Notes: generated from the sequence alone by a model not told the origin. DNA of 62,857 nt from an uncultured Clostridia bacterium (GCA_946537885.1 CAMNGC010000012.1:1-62857); one strand, 5' to 3'. Positions 1-9,012 are shown, counted from the stretch's first letter. Numbers and translations are program-made.

Positions 1-16
1 TTTCTTTTGCAAAGTT

Positions 17-53
17 AAGGGGCTATCTCAATTTAGTTTTGAGACAGCCCCTT
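17..53 (-). terminator. Terminator-like hairpin
   Basis: Two 15-base arms (AAGGGGCTATCTCAA at 17-31 and TTGAGACAGCCCCTT at 39-53) pair with one mismatch around a 7-base loop. It lies just past the stop of the minus-strand lipoprotein gene. The T-rich tail is poor, so termination efficiency is uncertain; the imperfect hairpin at 62804-62850 has a similar GGGG-TGTCTCAAAA theme. Confidence 0.5.
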
Positions 54-60
54 AATATGT

Positions 61-813
61 CTAATATGATAAGAATAAAAGCCAGGCTAGGTCTTCTATC
101 GCATCCGGGACAACTTCACCGTTTGGCGCTCCTACCAGATATACTTCTCCATTTTCAGTAACTTCAACATCGACTACGTTATAATTAGACGGTGCCAGCA
201 GAGTCTGATAGTTGGTATCAACAAGATGAATAACCGAACTGCTTATTCCAAATGTATATTCTAATGTCTGCTGAGCCTCTGTGAGCTTAATGTTAAATAC
301 GTTAAATGTACAGTAGAGGATCATCTTTCCATCCGTACGGACTTCGATGCTTTTTATTGCCCAAAGACCATCGTCGCCATAAAGATCCATCATGTTGGGA
401 CCATAAGCCGCAGCGATCAAGTCATTAACAGAATAACCATTATTCGTAAGATCATTAAAAAAACTATCTAATCGACCCCCTCTACAGTTTACAGTTAATT
501 GTTCAGACAATTCCTGCGCCTCCTCGGGAGTATAAACATATGCCGGAGTCGGCGTATTAGTCGGCATAGGTGTATTGGTCGGGATCGGTGTGTTTGTCGG
601 CTTAGGGGTATTGGTCGGCTTGGGAGTATTAGTTGGCTTGGGAGTATTAGTTGGCTTGGGAGTATTGGTTGGCTTGTCATCGTTTCTCTCGTGACGAGCG
701 TTAGCCGTCTCAACAAACTTGTTATTACCAGATCCTGAACATCCGCAGAATACGCAGACTACCAGCAGAACAAGCATAATAACTGTAATAAGACGATGAT
801 TCCTGAAAAACAT
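61..813 (-). CDS. Lipoprotein with proline-threonine linker, function unknown
   Basis: The 250-residue product begins with a charged N-terminus, a hydrophobic stretch and a lipobox ending at Cys25 (VFCGC), so it should be lipid-anchored on the outer face of the membrane. Residues ~48-90 are a repetitive PTNTPKPTNTP linker of the kind that spaces surface domains from the membrane. The C-terminal ~155 residues form a domain I do not recognise; it starts with YTPEEAQELSEQL and is rich in beta-type segments. A G-rich ribosome binding site (GGGGGG) precedes the ATG. The gene stands alone with a hairpin after its stop. An extracellular binding or sensing role is only inferred from the architecture. 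Confidence 0.75.
   Translation of the reverse strand: MFFRNHRLITVIMLVLLVVCVFCGCSGSGNNKFVETANARHERNDDKPTNTPKPTNTPKPTNTPKPTNTPKPTNTPIPTNTPMPTNTPTPAYVYTPEEAQELSEQLTVNCRGGRLDSFFNDLTNNGYSVNDLIAAAYGPNMMDLYGDDGLWAIKSIEVRTDGKMILYCTFNVFNIKLTEAQQTLEYTFGISSSVIHLVDTNYQTLLAPSNYNVVDVEVTENGEVYLVGAPNGEVVPDAIEDLAWLLFLSY
551..676. repeat. In-gene 18-bp tandem repeat encoding the PT linker
   Basis: About seven imperfect copies of an 18-bp unit (TTAGTTGGCTTGGGAGTA on the plus strand) encode TNTPKP-type hexapeptides of the lipoprotein linker. Three neighbouring units are nearly identical at DNA level, so copy number may vary by slippage while keeping the frame. Confidence 0.75.
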
Positions 814-1125
814 ATTTGATAACCCCCCACTAAGTGTTTTTGTATTGTAAGCAGATTAGCCATAACGCCATAAAAGGTAAACACATCCATTATGGTCAAT
901 ATATCACAACAAAATAGTGTCTGCAAACTCTCTGTTTATCATCTTCGTACCAAACGACTTGTCGCCCACCCGATCCGTGTTATCATCGAAGCTCTTTCTC
1001 TGGAACTGCGAAGGACGTTTGATGCCACTTCTTTGGCTGATGTGAGTATTTGGACTCTTGGCTCCGTCTCGAAAGATGTACCGAAGCACATTCACGCTAT
1101 ATCCCAAGCTTTCCGCGAAGAAGCT
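814..1125. other. Intergenic stretch without a supported gene
   Basis: Open frames exist on both strands (892-1146 plus, 904-1107 minus) but neither has a convincing ribosome binding site or a recognisable product. The last ~40 bases match a sequence beside the gap terminator at 30686-30727, which suggests remnant DNA rather than a live gene. Confidence 0.4.
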
Positions 1126-1130
1126 AAAAA
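1089..1130 (+). repeat. Shared 42-bp motif, copy A
   Basis: This stretch (CATTCACGCTATATCCCAAG and the following 22 bases) matches 30686-30727 at roughly 36 of 42 positions. Both copies sit directly beside the terminator of a minus-strand glycolytic gene, here fba. In one frame both encode FTLYPK(L/Y)S(A/E)K, so they may be 3' remnants of the same lost gene. Confidence 0.6.
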
Positions 1131-1157
1131 AACTGCCCCAATATAATTGAGGCAGTC
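1126..1157 (-). terminator. Terminator of fba
   Basis: Read on the minus strand, CTGCCTCAAT and ATTGGGGCAG form a hairpin followed by a run of seven T, 25 bases after the fba stop. This is a standard intrinsic terminator. Confidence 0.85.
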
Positions 1158-1181
1158 TCCTTATATCAGTTATCTGACAGA

Positions 1182-2150
1182 TCAGATCTTGTGGTCGGAA
1201 CCGAGAACGTTAACGATCTTGTGAGCAACCATATCCTTAACAGCCTGACGAGCGGGCTTAAGATACTGACGAGGATCGAAATGATCAGGGTGCTCAGCAA
1301 AGTACTTACGGATATTACCTGTCATTGCAAGACGGATATCAGAGTCGATGTTGATCTTGCAAACAGCAAGCTTAGCTGCCTCACGGAGCTGCTCCTCGGG
1401 GATACCGACTGCATCAGGCATGTTACCGCCATACTGGTTAACCATCTTAACGAATTCCTGAGGTACGGAAGAAGAACCGTGCAGAACGATCGGGAAACCG
1501 GGCAGTCTCTTGATGCACTCCTCGAGAACGTCAAAGCGGAGCGGCGGAGGTACAAGGATACCGTCTGCATTTCTTGTGCACTGAGCAGCCGTGAACTTGT
1601 AAGCGCCGTGGGAAGTACCGATAGCAATAGCGAGTGAGTCGCATCCTGTTCTGTCTACGAACTCCTCAACTTCCTCAGGTCTTGTGTAAGCTTCCTTACC
1701 GGACTCGACAACAACCTCATCCTCGATACCTGCGAGAGTACCAAGCTCAGCTTCAACAACAACACCGTGAGCGTGAGCATACTCAACAACCTGCTTGGTA
1801 AGAGCAATATTATCCTCGAAAGACTTGGAGGAAGCGTCGATCATAACAGATGTGAAACCACCATCAATACAAGACTTGCAGAGCTCAAATGTATCACCGT
1901 GATCGAGGTGAAGAGCAATCGGGATCTGGGGATTCTCGATAACAGCAGCCTCAACGAGCTTAACGAGATATGTATGATTTGCATATGCTCTTGCGCCCTT
2001 TGAAACCTGAAGTATTACAGGGCTCTCAAGCTCTCCTGCAGCTTCCGTGATTCCCTGAACGATCTCCATGTTGTTAACATTGAAAGCACCGATAGCATAA
2101 CCGCCGTCATAAGCCTTCTTGAACATTTCAGTAGTTGTTACCAATGGCAT
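1182..2150 (-). CDS. fba: Fructose-bisphosphate aldolase, class II
   Basis: This 322-residue enzyme reversibly cleaves fructose 1,6-bisphosphate to glyceraldehyde 3-phosphate and dihydroxyacetone phosphate in glycolysis and gluconeogenesis. Class II signatures are visible: the Zn-binding ALHLDHGD near residue 80, the EAELG segment near 133, GTSHGAYKF near 179 and LHGSSSVP near 218. Its length is normal for the class IIB group. The start has AAAGGAG eight bases upstream. It is a single-gene unit with its own promoter (2200-2229) and terminator (1126-1157), as expected for a highly expressed glycolytic gene. Confidence 0.95.
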   Translation of the reverse strand: MPLVTTTEMFKKAYDGGYAIGAFNVNNMEIVQGITEAAGELESPVILQVSKGARAYANHTYLVKLVEAAVIENPQIPIALHLDHGDTFELCKSCIDGGFTSVMIDASSKSFEDNIALTKQVVEYAHAHGVVVEAELGTLAGIEDEVVVESGKEAYTRPEEVEEFVDRTGCDSLAIAIGTSHGAYKFTAAQCTRNADGILVPPPLRFDVLEECIKRLPGFPIVLHGSSSVPQEFVKMVNQYGGNMPDAVGIPEEQLREAAKLAVCKINIDSDIRLAMTGNIRKYFAEHPDHFDPRQYLKPARQAVKDMVAHKIVNVLGSDHKI

Positions 2151-2199
2151 AGTACTAGTCTCCTTTGATAGTGATTAGGGGGATTACCCTCCACATTCT

Positions 2200-2229
2200 A
2201 TGGTACAATCCGGGACTATAATTAGTCAA
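2200..2229 (-). promoter_or_regulatory. Sigma-A promoter of fba
   Basis: On the minus strand TTGACT (2224-2229) is followed after 18 bases by TACCAT (2200-2205), giving a 5' leader of about 45 bases before the fba ATG. The -35 is good and the -10 is weak. Confidence 0.45.
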
Positions 2230-2272
2230 CGGTAACAGTTAGCAATATATAAAAACAGTTTCAGCCCGGAAG

Positions 2273-2920
2273 TCACTTGCCATAGCTGAAGTAATAATAG
2301 TCATGGCCATTGCTGTTGAAGCCCGGTAACTCATCTATTGTATAAAGCCGCTCATAATAGGGCCAATCCTGATCCGCCTCATTTATCTTCGCATCGGAAT
2401 ATCCCATCTGGAAGACGGTGCCGTCATAATCCTCCGGGCAAGTGACCATGATAATAATGGTCAAGATCCCCTTCTCGTCGTCACGACTTGCATCGTAAGC
2501 CATCTGAACATCAACATCATCGCCCCTGCAATCGAAAGTAAACTCACAAGGTTGCTCTGCCTCTGCCGATTCATAATACTCAAAAGAAGTTCCGGTATAC
2601 TTATCGAAAGCCAACTGCCACGAAGCGAATCTGTATCCCTCCGGCAACTGACTCAGATCAACCTCGAAAACAGCCTCAACGATCTTATATCCCTCGCGAT
2701 CTTCACATGCTGTCTCTGTTATGGCAACATCGACATTCTCAACAAGCTCCAACTCATTACCGTCGCCGTCATATGCCTTCGTATCAAAAGAGAATGCGCC
2801 TTGCGGGCTCAAAGTAAGATCATTATCTTCAATAAAAGTCTTTTCGCTGTCAGTTGCACAGGCAACAAACACTGCAATAGACAGCAGAAGACATAAAACA
2901 GATGCTATCAGCTTTCTCAT
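2273..2920 (-). CDS. Lipoprotein, function unknown
   Basis: I place the start at the second ATG because AGGGGA lies five bases before it, within the first codons of the longer frame (M-R-G-N-M). The resulting 215-residue protein has a signal peptide ending in a lipobox (VFVAC), so a lipid-anchored surface location is expected. The mature part is acidic, with CEDREGYKIVEAVFEVDLS and a C-terminus rich in Tyr (HDYYYFSYGK). No domain is recognised. It is flanked by fba downstream and a truncated PhoU-like gene on the other strand upstream. Confidence 0.7.
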   Translation of the reverse strand: MRKLIASVLCLLLSIAVFVACATDSEKTFIEDNDLTLSPQGAFSFDTKAYDGDGNELELVENVDVAITETACEDREGYKIVEAVFEVDLSQLPEGYRFASWQLAFDKYTGTSFEYYESAEAEQPCEFTFDCRGDDVDVQMAYDASRDDEKGILTIIIMVTCPEDYDGTVFQMGYSDAKINEADQDWPYYERLYTIDELPGFNSNGHDYYYFSYGK

Positions 2921-3151
2921 ATTTCCCCTCATTTCTATATGCCGGCAAGCTGAACAATATCGTCACTTACATAAGGATTATAGCATAGCGGAAGCATCGC
3001 AACCATTTTACGGATACCTGCTCAATTGCATATTGACTACATGTAAACCATACTTTTACTCGTATCCTGCAGAGGCCTTCTCGGGAGTGGGCATATATCG
3101 CTCTTTCACATGATTCAGATGTCATAAGCGAAGATATTATCCGGTAAGGCA

Positions 3152-3691
3152 TTGCCCTTGCACGAGAACAGAAAAGTCGCCAAGATGCTTCATACTATCG
3201 GCAATTTTGAGCGTATGAGCGATCACGCATTAAACCTTACTGAATCATCAATAGAGATCTCGGAGAAAAAGATCCAAATGTCCGAACAAGCCTTATCCGA
3301 GATCGGAAAGCTGGGGGACGCCGTCCTTGAGATCGTGGACATTGCGACAGAAGCCTACATCAATTCCGATACCGCACTTGCGGAAAAGGTGGAACCCTTG
3401 GAGCAGGTTATAGATCTTCTCGAAAAGAATATAAGGTCGCACCACGTTGACAGACTTCAAAGCGGAGACTGCACTATTGAGAGAGGTTTTGTTCTGGCCG
3501 ATATTCTAAATAATTACGAAAGAATATCCGACCACTGCTCGAACATAGCAGTTGCAGTCCTGGAGGCGAACAGCGATGTATTTGATCCTCATGAATACAT
3601 AAGAAATGTAAAGTCAGACGATAATATCAGATTCAAGGAATTGTTTGCTGACTATAAGGATAAATATCTGATTACGGTCAGTCAGCGTTAA
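3152..3691 (+). pseudogene. C-terminal PhoU-domain fragment of a Na/Pi cotransporter
   Basis: The product (KMLHTIGNFERMSDHALNL near the start, ILNNYERISDHCSNI near residue 120) carries the paired helical ER(M/I)SDH motifs of the PhoU-like regulatory domain found at the C-terminus of Na/phosphate cotransporters. The ~330-residue membrane part expected upstream is missing: the frame opens only at a TTG after an in-frame stop at 3125-3127, and upstream DNA does not continue the gene. There is no good ribosome binding site. A free-standing PhoU protein is the alternative, but the homology begins mid-domain, so a 5'-truncated remnant is the better reading. Confidence 0.65.
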
Positions 3692-3730
3692 TGCTCATAC
3701 GTGCCAGATTAAGGCATTTGCTTCAAGAAA

Positions 3731-3778
3731 ATTCTACTTTAAGATTTTGCCATTTGCAGTAAAATCTTAAAGTAGAAT
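3731..3778. repeat. Perfect 18-bp inverted repeat
   Basis: ATTCTACTTTAAGATTTT (3731-3748) is the exact reverse complement of 3761-3778, with a 12-base loop. It sits 65 bases beyond the stop of the minus-strand AAA ATPase gene. On that strand it is followed by TTTTCTTG, so it may be an AT-rich terminator, but such a long perfect AT-rich stem also fits a mobile-element end. Confidence 0.8.
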
Positions 3779-3842
3779 TGAATCATAAGCCCCTTTTTGC
3801 TGAGAAAAGTGCTTGCTCCAAGCCCCCAAAACATCAGAAATG

Positions 3843-5183
3843 CTAAGACAGATCTTCCAATATGAAAGGCAACATGTATATCGGCACAAATTTGAGGTTT
3901 TTGTCCTTTCCGACATCCTTTTGAGATAGAAGTATTGCCTGTGAAACCTGTTTTGAATATTTCTTACAAAAAGCATCTATGGACTCATGCTTTTTTGTAG
4001 CTGACGACTTAACTTCCAAGGGAACGATCTTTGTCTTGTCCTGGAGCAAGAAATCAACTTCATAATAATGTGTGCTGTTTTTCTTTTCCCAGGTGTGATA
4101 GTAGGAAGCCCGGTTTGTCGAAGTGATCATTTGCGCTACTGCATTCTCATAAAGATAACCCAGATCGGCCGGTAACTTATCTCCAAGCAGTTTGCTGTAT
4201 ATACTTTCGTCTGTTTTGGGAGATGCCTTGAATATCATTGTCGTAAATAGTCCGATATCAGACAGGTATAACTTAAAAGTATCATTATCTCTGGTCTGTG
4301 CTAATGTCATTCCGGGATTGAATGTATTGTAACATGCAATTACTGTCTTTGAATCCAAAAGGTCAGCCAGTCTTTCCTCATCTTTCTTAGTCTTTCGCTT
4401 TCCTGTTGCCCTTGAGATCATATATCTCTTCTTGTTTGTAGCTAGCTGACTTGGGATAGATTCATACATCTTTCCAATTAACCCGGAGCTGTCTATCTTC
4501 TTGAAATCATCAATATAAAGATTTATTATCTCCCGTTTTATCTTATCGATCTCAGTAAAATTCTTACCGTTAACATAGGCATCTACAGCCTGGGGCATCC
4601 CTCCAACGGCCATATATATCCTGAAATCCCTCATAAGCTTTCTGTTAGTGCCGTTGCCCACCTCAGATCCCATTTTATAGAGATCTCGAAGAACAGAGTA
4701 TGTATCGTTTCCAACAGCCCACATAAATTCCTCATAATCCATAGGATATACAGGAATCCTATGCTCCTCGGAAGGAATAACAATATCCTTGACATTTTTC
4801 TTTATACTGATGAGTGATCCTGTCTCTATATAGTCATATGTCCCATCAGCAACCAGATATTTGATCGCCTGTCTCACCAATGGCTGACGTTGGATCTCAT
4901 CAAAAATGATCACGGATTCCCTTGGATATAGCGTAACGCCCGTCACTGTCTGTAAGCGCAAAAAAAACAGTCGATGATCGGCTATATCCTCGAATATATC
5001 AAGTAGTTCCCTAGTAATGTTAGCAAAATCAACCTTTATATAGGATCTGTAGTTAACCTTAGCAAATTCTTCTGCTACAGTTGATTTACCAACTCGCCTT
5101 GCACCTTCAAGTAAGGCAGCATACCTTGGTGCATAGTTATTTTTCCAATCCAATAGTTCTTCATATACTTTTCTTCTAAACAT
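3843..5183 (-). CDS. AAA family ATPase with DUF4143 C-terminal domain
   Basis: I start at the ATG at 5183 because GAGGCG lies six bases upstream and the protein then begins MFRRKVYEELLDWK, as is typical for this family; the longer frame to 5219 lacks a site. The 446-residue product has a Walker A loop (GARRVGKST, ~27-35), a Walker B (VIIFDEI, ~92-98), and a DUF4143 region ending in a nuclease-like EVDFLL...PLEVKSSA arrangement near residues 375-395, resembling the PD-(D/E)xK fold. These proteins are widespread, patchily distributed and of unknown function. Flanking inverted repeats (3731-3778, 5556-5586) and helicase and toxin genes next door suggest an accessory locus. Confidence 0.85.
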   Translation of the reverse strand: MFRRKVYEELLDWKNNYAPRYAALLEGARRVGKSTVAEEFAKVNYRSYIKVDFANITRELLDIFEDIADHRLFFLRLQTVTGVTLYPRESVIIFDEIQRQPLVRQAIKYLVADGTYDYIETGSLISIKKNVKDIVIPSEEHRIPVYPMDYEEFMWAVGNDTYSVLRDLYKMGSEVGNGTNRKLMRDFRIYMAVGGMPQAVDAYVNGKNFTEIDKIKREIINLYIDDFKKIDSSGLIGKMYESIPSQLATNKKRYMISRATGKRKTKKDEERLADLLDSKTVIACYNTFNPGMTLAQTRDNDTFKLYLSDIGLFTTMIFKASPKTDESIYSKLLGDKLPADLGYLYENAVAQMITSTNRASYYHTWEKKNSTHYYEVDFLLQDKTKIVPLEVKSSATKKHESIDAFCKKYSKQVSQAILLSQKDVGKDKNLKFVPIYMLPFILEDLS

Positions 5184-5474
5184 ATAACGCCTCATTAACA
5201 TTGCCTTATTGTTTCGCATTTGTTCAACACAATTCTAGTGTAAAAATGTCATTTGTTCAATATTTTTTTAAAGAGTTCGTGTCATTTCTTCACTATTTTT
5301 GTTTTTTCAAACTTCAGACTGATAATCTATCTGACTGATAATCATTTTGACAATGCGCAATATATTGTATGCGTTATTCTTTGATTATGCGCACCCTTAG
5401 AGTAGGAATATCGATTAAATCAATAGTCGACTATGGATTTGAACGCATTTTTCTTATTCTTCCCCCAAAAACGA

Positions 5475-5494
5475 TCCCGGAATAAGCTCCGGGA
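5475..5494 (-). terminator. Possible terminator hairpin without an obvious gene
   Basis: On the minus strand TCCCGGA-GCTTAT-TCCGGGA is followed by TCGTTTTTGG. It looks like an intrinsic terminator, but no gene reads into it, so it may mark the end of a lost minus-strand gene. Confidence 0.35.
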
Positions 5495-5555
5495 CCGCGG
5501 TTAACCATATCGGTCACCACCACTTTGTTCTTACTGAGAATTGAATCGCATCTTC

Positions 5556-5586
5556 GCAAAATTCTCAATACGATTGAGAATTTTGC
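5556..5586. repeat. Perfect 14-bp inverted repeat with TTCTCAAT core
   Basis: GCAAAATTCTCAAT and ATTGAGAATTTTGC flank a 3-base centre (ACG). Related half-sites (TGAGAATTG near 5535, ATTCTCAATGAGA near 5611) lie close by. The cluster could be a regulatory operator or a recombinase site. Confidence 0.7.
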
Positions 5587-5647
5587 TGGAATGCTAAATT
5601 ATTCTCAATGAGAGTAGTGAGTGATCAAGAAAATCGGATAGCAGAAA

Positions 5648-5790
5648 ACCTGCAGGTGTTACAAGACTACCTCACTTATAAAATGTCACGCGAAACGACT
5701 GGATTTTTGTACAACTTACCTCTTGTTCATGCTAAAGCCCTTTATTTTCAGGGGTTTACGAGTAATTGTCGCCTTTATGCCGTGTAAGCA
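5648..5790. repeat. Island repeat, copy 1 of 3
   Basis: This ~145-bp element shares ordered blocks with 9067-9212 and 12174-12326: CCTGCAGGTGTTACA, GTCACGCGAAACGACT, TTTTTGTACAACT, and a hairpin AAAGCCCTTTATTTTCAGGGG followed by ATGCCGTG. It is the most diverged copy. It lies immediately upstream of the helicase gene promoter. Confidence 0.8.
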
Positions 5791-5829
5791 CTCCGGAGCT
5801 CAAGCTTCACGGATTATTAATACTTTTGA

Positions 5830-5838
5830 TGATATAAT
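5830..5838 (+). promoter_or_regulatory. Extended -10 promoter of the helicase gene
   Basis: TGATATAAT is an extended -10 (TGnTATAAT) 28 bases before the chosen ATG. The -35 region is weak, which an extended -10 can compensate. Confidence 0.55.
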
Positions 5839-5865
5839 GTGAACAACAATGGAAGAGGATCATTC

Positions 5866-8800
5866 ATGCTGCCTAATGGTTTGTACGAACAAGTAATCAA
5901 TAAGGCAATCGAAGAAGAACTGTCCAATGGAGAACGAATCTCTCGGACGGAGAAGATTGATGCGGCAGAATCCTCTAAGATTTTATCGTCATATGTAGCA
6001 GAGATTGTTGAGCAGAGCTTAGATATCCTTAAGGATAGTGGGTGCGATACAAGTCAGCAGATTGAATTTGTTAATAGTATCATTAAAACCGCAACTAATA
6101 ACTCGAATATCCAGCCAGATAGTATTTCCGTCTCTGATAGAGCAGAACAGCTTCTGGCCGTATATGACAAGAAGAATTCCGTTTTATCATTAGATGAGAA
6201 GGCGGATCTTCCACGTCCCGTTACGTCTATTGCAAGATCAAGCATATTCACCGGGGCTAAGAACGAACCTCAGATGTTTACAGAGCTTAAGAAAGAGATT
6301 GTGTCTTGCAATAGAATTGCGATGATCGTTTCCTTCATTAAATGGAGTGGACTAAGACTTTTGATAGATGAACTTCGACAGTTTACAACAAACGGAGGAG
6401 AGTTAAGTATCATTACAACTTCGTATATGGGTGCTACAGATGTTAAGGCTGTTGAAGAGCTGAGTAGACTTCCCAATACTAGGATCAAGGTCAGCTATGA
6501 CACTAAGATCACCAGGCTCCATGCCAAGGCATATATCTTTTACAGAGACACTGGTTTTACAACTGCTTATGTTGGTTCATCCAATATGTCTAATGCAGCC
6601 CTGACAAGTGGATTGGAATGGAATCTGAAGATAACTCAGAAGGATTCTCCGGACACAATCAAGAAGATTACGGCAACCTTTGAGACGAACTGGAATTCGA
6701 GCGAGTTCGAATACTACGATGAAGGACAGAAGGAACGATTAGCCAGAGCGCTTAAAGCAGAGAGATACTATAAAGAGGACGACACTAACAAATACACGGT
6801 TGATGTAACTCCATACTCATACCAGCAGGAGATCTTAGACAAGCTTCAAGCTGAGCGCGAGCTTAGAGGACATTACAAAAACCTTCTTGTAGCAGCAACC
6901 GGTACCGGAAAAACAGTAATAGCCGCACTTGACTACAAGAGGTTTGTAAAAGCACATCCGGACAAACCAGCAAGGCTGTTGTTTGTTGCTCACAGAGAGG
7001 AAATCCTTACCCAGGCCTTATATACCTTCCGAGCTGTCCTTAAAGATCCCAATTTTGGAGATACTCTTGTAGGAAGAAATACACCTGACGAAATCGACCA
7101 TCTATTTATCTCGATACAATCTTTTAACTCTAAAGATTTTTCTTCAAAGACATCTGAGGACTTCTACCAGTTTATAATAGTTGACGAGTTTCATCACTCG
7201 GCTGCGCCTTCTTACAAAAAGCTTTTAGAGTACTATAAGCCGGATATTCTATTAGGTTTAACAGCTACTCCTGAACGTATGGACGGGAAGAGCGTTCTTG
7301 AATATTTCGATAATCGAATAGCAGCGGAGATAAGACTCCCTGAAGCGATAAACCGTAAACTTCTCTGCCCGTTCCAGTATTTTGGAATAACAGACACAGT
7401 TGATCTTGATAATCTTAAGTGGTCAAGAGGCGGATATGACAAGGGTGAACTTACTAATATCTATACTTTCAGTGGTGCTATTTCTGAAAGACGTGCAGAT
7501 ATGGTTCGTAGTTCATTAATTAAGTATGTAGCTGACATTGAAGACGTAAAAGCTCTTGGATTCTGTGTTTCCATTGAACATGCAAGGTTTATGAGCGAAT
7601 TCTTCAATAATCATGGTATTCCGTCTATATGCCTTACGGGAGATTCACCTGATGAGGAACGAAGTTCTGCTAAGAATAAACTAGTTCATGGCAATATCAA
7701 GATCATATTTGTAGTTGATCTCTACAACGAAGGTGTTGATATACCGGAAGTTAATACTGTTCTCTTTTTAAGACCGACAGAATCATTAACTATCTTCCTG
7801 CAGCAACTCGGACGAGGTCTTCGTTTAGCTGACGGTAAGGATTGTCTTACGGTTCTGGACTTTATCGGACAAGCAAACAAGAAATACAACTTTGAAAGCA
7901 AATTTGCAGCGCTCCTGAATGATTCTTCTAGGAGCGTTTCGAGAGAGATCAAAGAAGGATTCGTAGGGGTTCCCAAGGGATGTTACATTCAATTGGAGAA
8001 GAAAGCATCCAAGATTATTCTTGATAACATAAGGGCCGCCTATGGGAATACAGCCGGATTGGTTAAGAAAATAGAATCATTTACAGATGATACTGGCTTG
8101 AAGCTATCACTTTCATCATTCTTGAATTACTATCATATTGATCCCAGGCACATGTATAAATACTCATCTTTCTCCAGATTGTGTGCTATGGCAGATGCTA
8201 CTGATGATTTTCAAGAGCCACTGGAAGAGAAACTACAGAAGTCCTTTGCAAAGTTCGCCAGTACCGATTCCCGTAGATGGATTGCATATTTGCGCCGTTT
8301 GATAAGGACTCATAATCAATACTATTATTCATCTATGACGCCGCTTGAGATGAGGATGTTCCAGATGTTCTACATCACTATCTTCAATAAACCGGTGTCC
8401 GATTGGAATGATAATGAAGTAAAAACAAATCTCAATGAGCTTTTCAATTCTAAAGTCATGCTTGGCGAGCTGGATGATCTACTTAGCTATCGCTATGATG
8501 AGATTGATTTCATAGATGAATCTGTAGATCTCGGCTTTGAATGTCCGCTTGATCTTCATTGTTCATATACTAGAGATCAGATACTTGTTGCGATGGATTT
8601 TGATAAGCCTTCAACAGTAAGAGAAGGTGTTAAATGGTTACCGGAAAAGCAGACAGATATCTTCTTCATTACGCTCAACAAATCAGATAAAGACTATTCT
8701 CCTACGACGCTTTATGATGATTACTCAATAAATGAAGAGTTATTTCATTGGCAGAGTCAGAGTACAACAGCTGCATCTTCGCCGACAGGCCAGCGTTATA

Positions 8801-9012
8801 TTAACCACGCCAAGAATGGTAGCAAAATACTCTTATTCGTTAGAGAGCATAAGACTGATCGCATCTCTGGTGGAGCAGGCATATATACATTCCTTGGAAC
8901 TGCTAATTATGTTACTCACACTGGTGACAAGCCAATGAGTATTACATGGAAACTTGATAAACCAATTCCTGCTAAATTCCTAAAGAAGACTAATAAACTG
9001 ATGATAGGCTGA
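5866..9012 (+). CDS. PLD-nuclease/SF2 helicase/DUF3427 protein, putative defence
   Basis: The start at 5866 has GGAAGAGGA six bases upstream; the longer frame from 5839 begins with GTG at the -10 box and is unlikely. The 1048-residue protein has a helical N-terminus (~1-120), a phospholipase D-like nuclease with RLHAKAYIF near 217 and GSSN near 236, a superfamily 2 helicase core with Walker A ATGTGKT near 343, DEFHH near 438, GLTATPER near 463 and motif VI QQLGRGLRLADG near 645, then a DUF3427-type C-terminus near 800-1045. Such fusions usually occur singly or with toxin and restriction genes and are suspected anti-phage factors acting on DNA. Role in defence is inferred. Repeat copies 1 and 2 lie on either side. 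Confidence 0.88.
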   Translation: MLPNGLYEQVINKAIEEELSNGERISRTEKIDAAESSKILSSYVAEIVEQSLDILKDSGCDTSQQIEFVNSIIKTATNNSNIQPDSISVSDRAEQLLAVYDKKNSVLSLDEKADLPRPVTSIARSSIFTGAKNEPQMFTELKKEIVSCNRIAMIVSFIKWSGLRLLIDELRQFTTNGGELSIITTSYMGATDVKAVEELSRLPNTRIKVSYDTKITRLHAKAYIFYRDTGFTTAYVGSSNMSNAALTSGLEWNLKITQKDSPDTIKKITATFETNWNSSEFEYYDEGQKERLARALKAERYYKEDDTNKYTVDVTPYSYQQEILDKLQAERELRGHYKNLLVAATGTGKTVIAALDYKRFVKAHPDKPARLLFVAHREEILTQALYTFRAVLKDPNFGDTLVGRNTPDEIDHLFISIQSFNSKDFSSKTSEDFYQFIIVDEFHHSAAPSYKKLLEYYKPDILLGLTATPERMDGKSVLEYFDNRIAAEIRLPEAINRKLLCPFQYFGITDTVDLDNLKWSRGGYDKGELTNIYTFSGAISERRADMVRSSLIKYVADIEDVKALGFCVSIEHARFMSEFFNNHGIPSICLTGDSPDEERSSAKNKLVHGNIKIIFVVDLYNEGVDIPEVNTVLFLRPTESLTIFLQQLGRGLRLADGKDCLTVLDFIGQANKKYNFESKFAALLNDSSRSVSREIKEGFVGVPKGCYIQLEKKASKIILDNIRAAYGNTAGLVKKIESFTDDTGLKLSLSSFLNYYHIDPRHMYKYSSFSRLCAMADATDDFQEPLEEKLQKSFAKFASTDSRRWIAYLRRLIRTHNQYYYSSMTPLEMRMFQMFYITIFNKPVSDWNDNEVKTNLNELFNSKVMLGELDDLLSYRYDEIDFIDESVDLGFECPLDLHCSYTRDQILVAMDFDKPSTVREGVKWLPEKQTDIFFITLNKSDKDYSPTTLYDDYSINEELFHWQSQSTTAASSPTGQRYINHAKNGSKILLFVREHKTDRISGGAGIYTFLGTANYVTHTGDKPMSITWKLDKPIPAKFLKKTNKLMIG

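Larger units (their letters stand above)
5184..5647. other. Intergenic region rich in short inverted repeats
   Basis: No gene is supported. It holds direct repeats of CTGATAATC near 5320-5345, a GC-rich hairpin at 5475-5494, the perfect inverted repeat at 5556-5586 and a further TTCTCAATGAGA palindrome near 5612. The minus-strand promoter of the AAA gene should lie in the AT-rich 5220-5300 part, but no clear -35/-10 pair was found. Confidence 0.5.

Noticed and set aside
892..1146. An 84-codon plus-strand gene beside fba
   Set aside because: It runs into the fba terminator, has no ribosome binding site and no recognisable product; only its final ~40 bases are notable as a shared motif.
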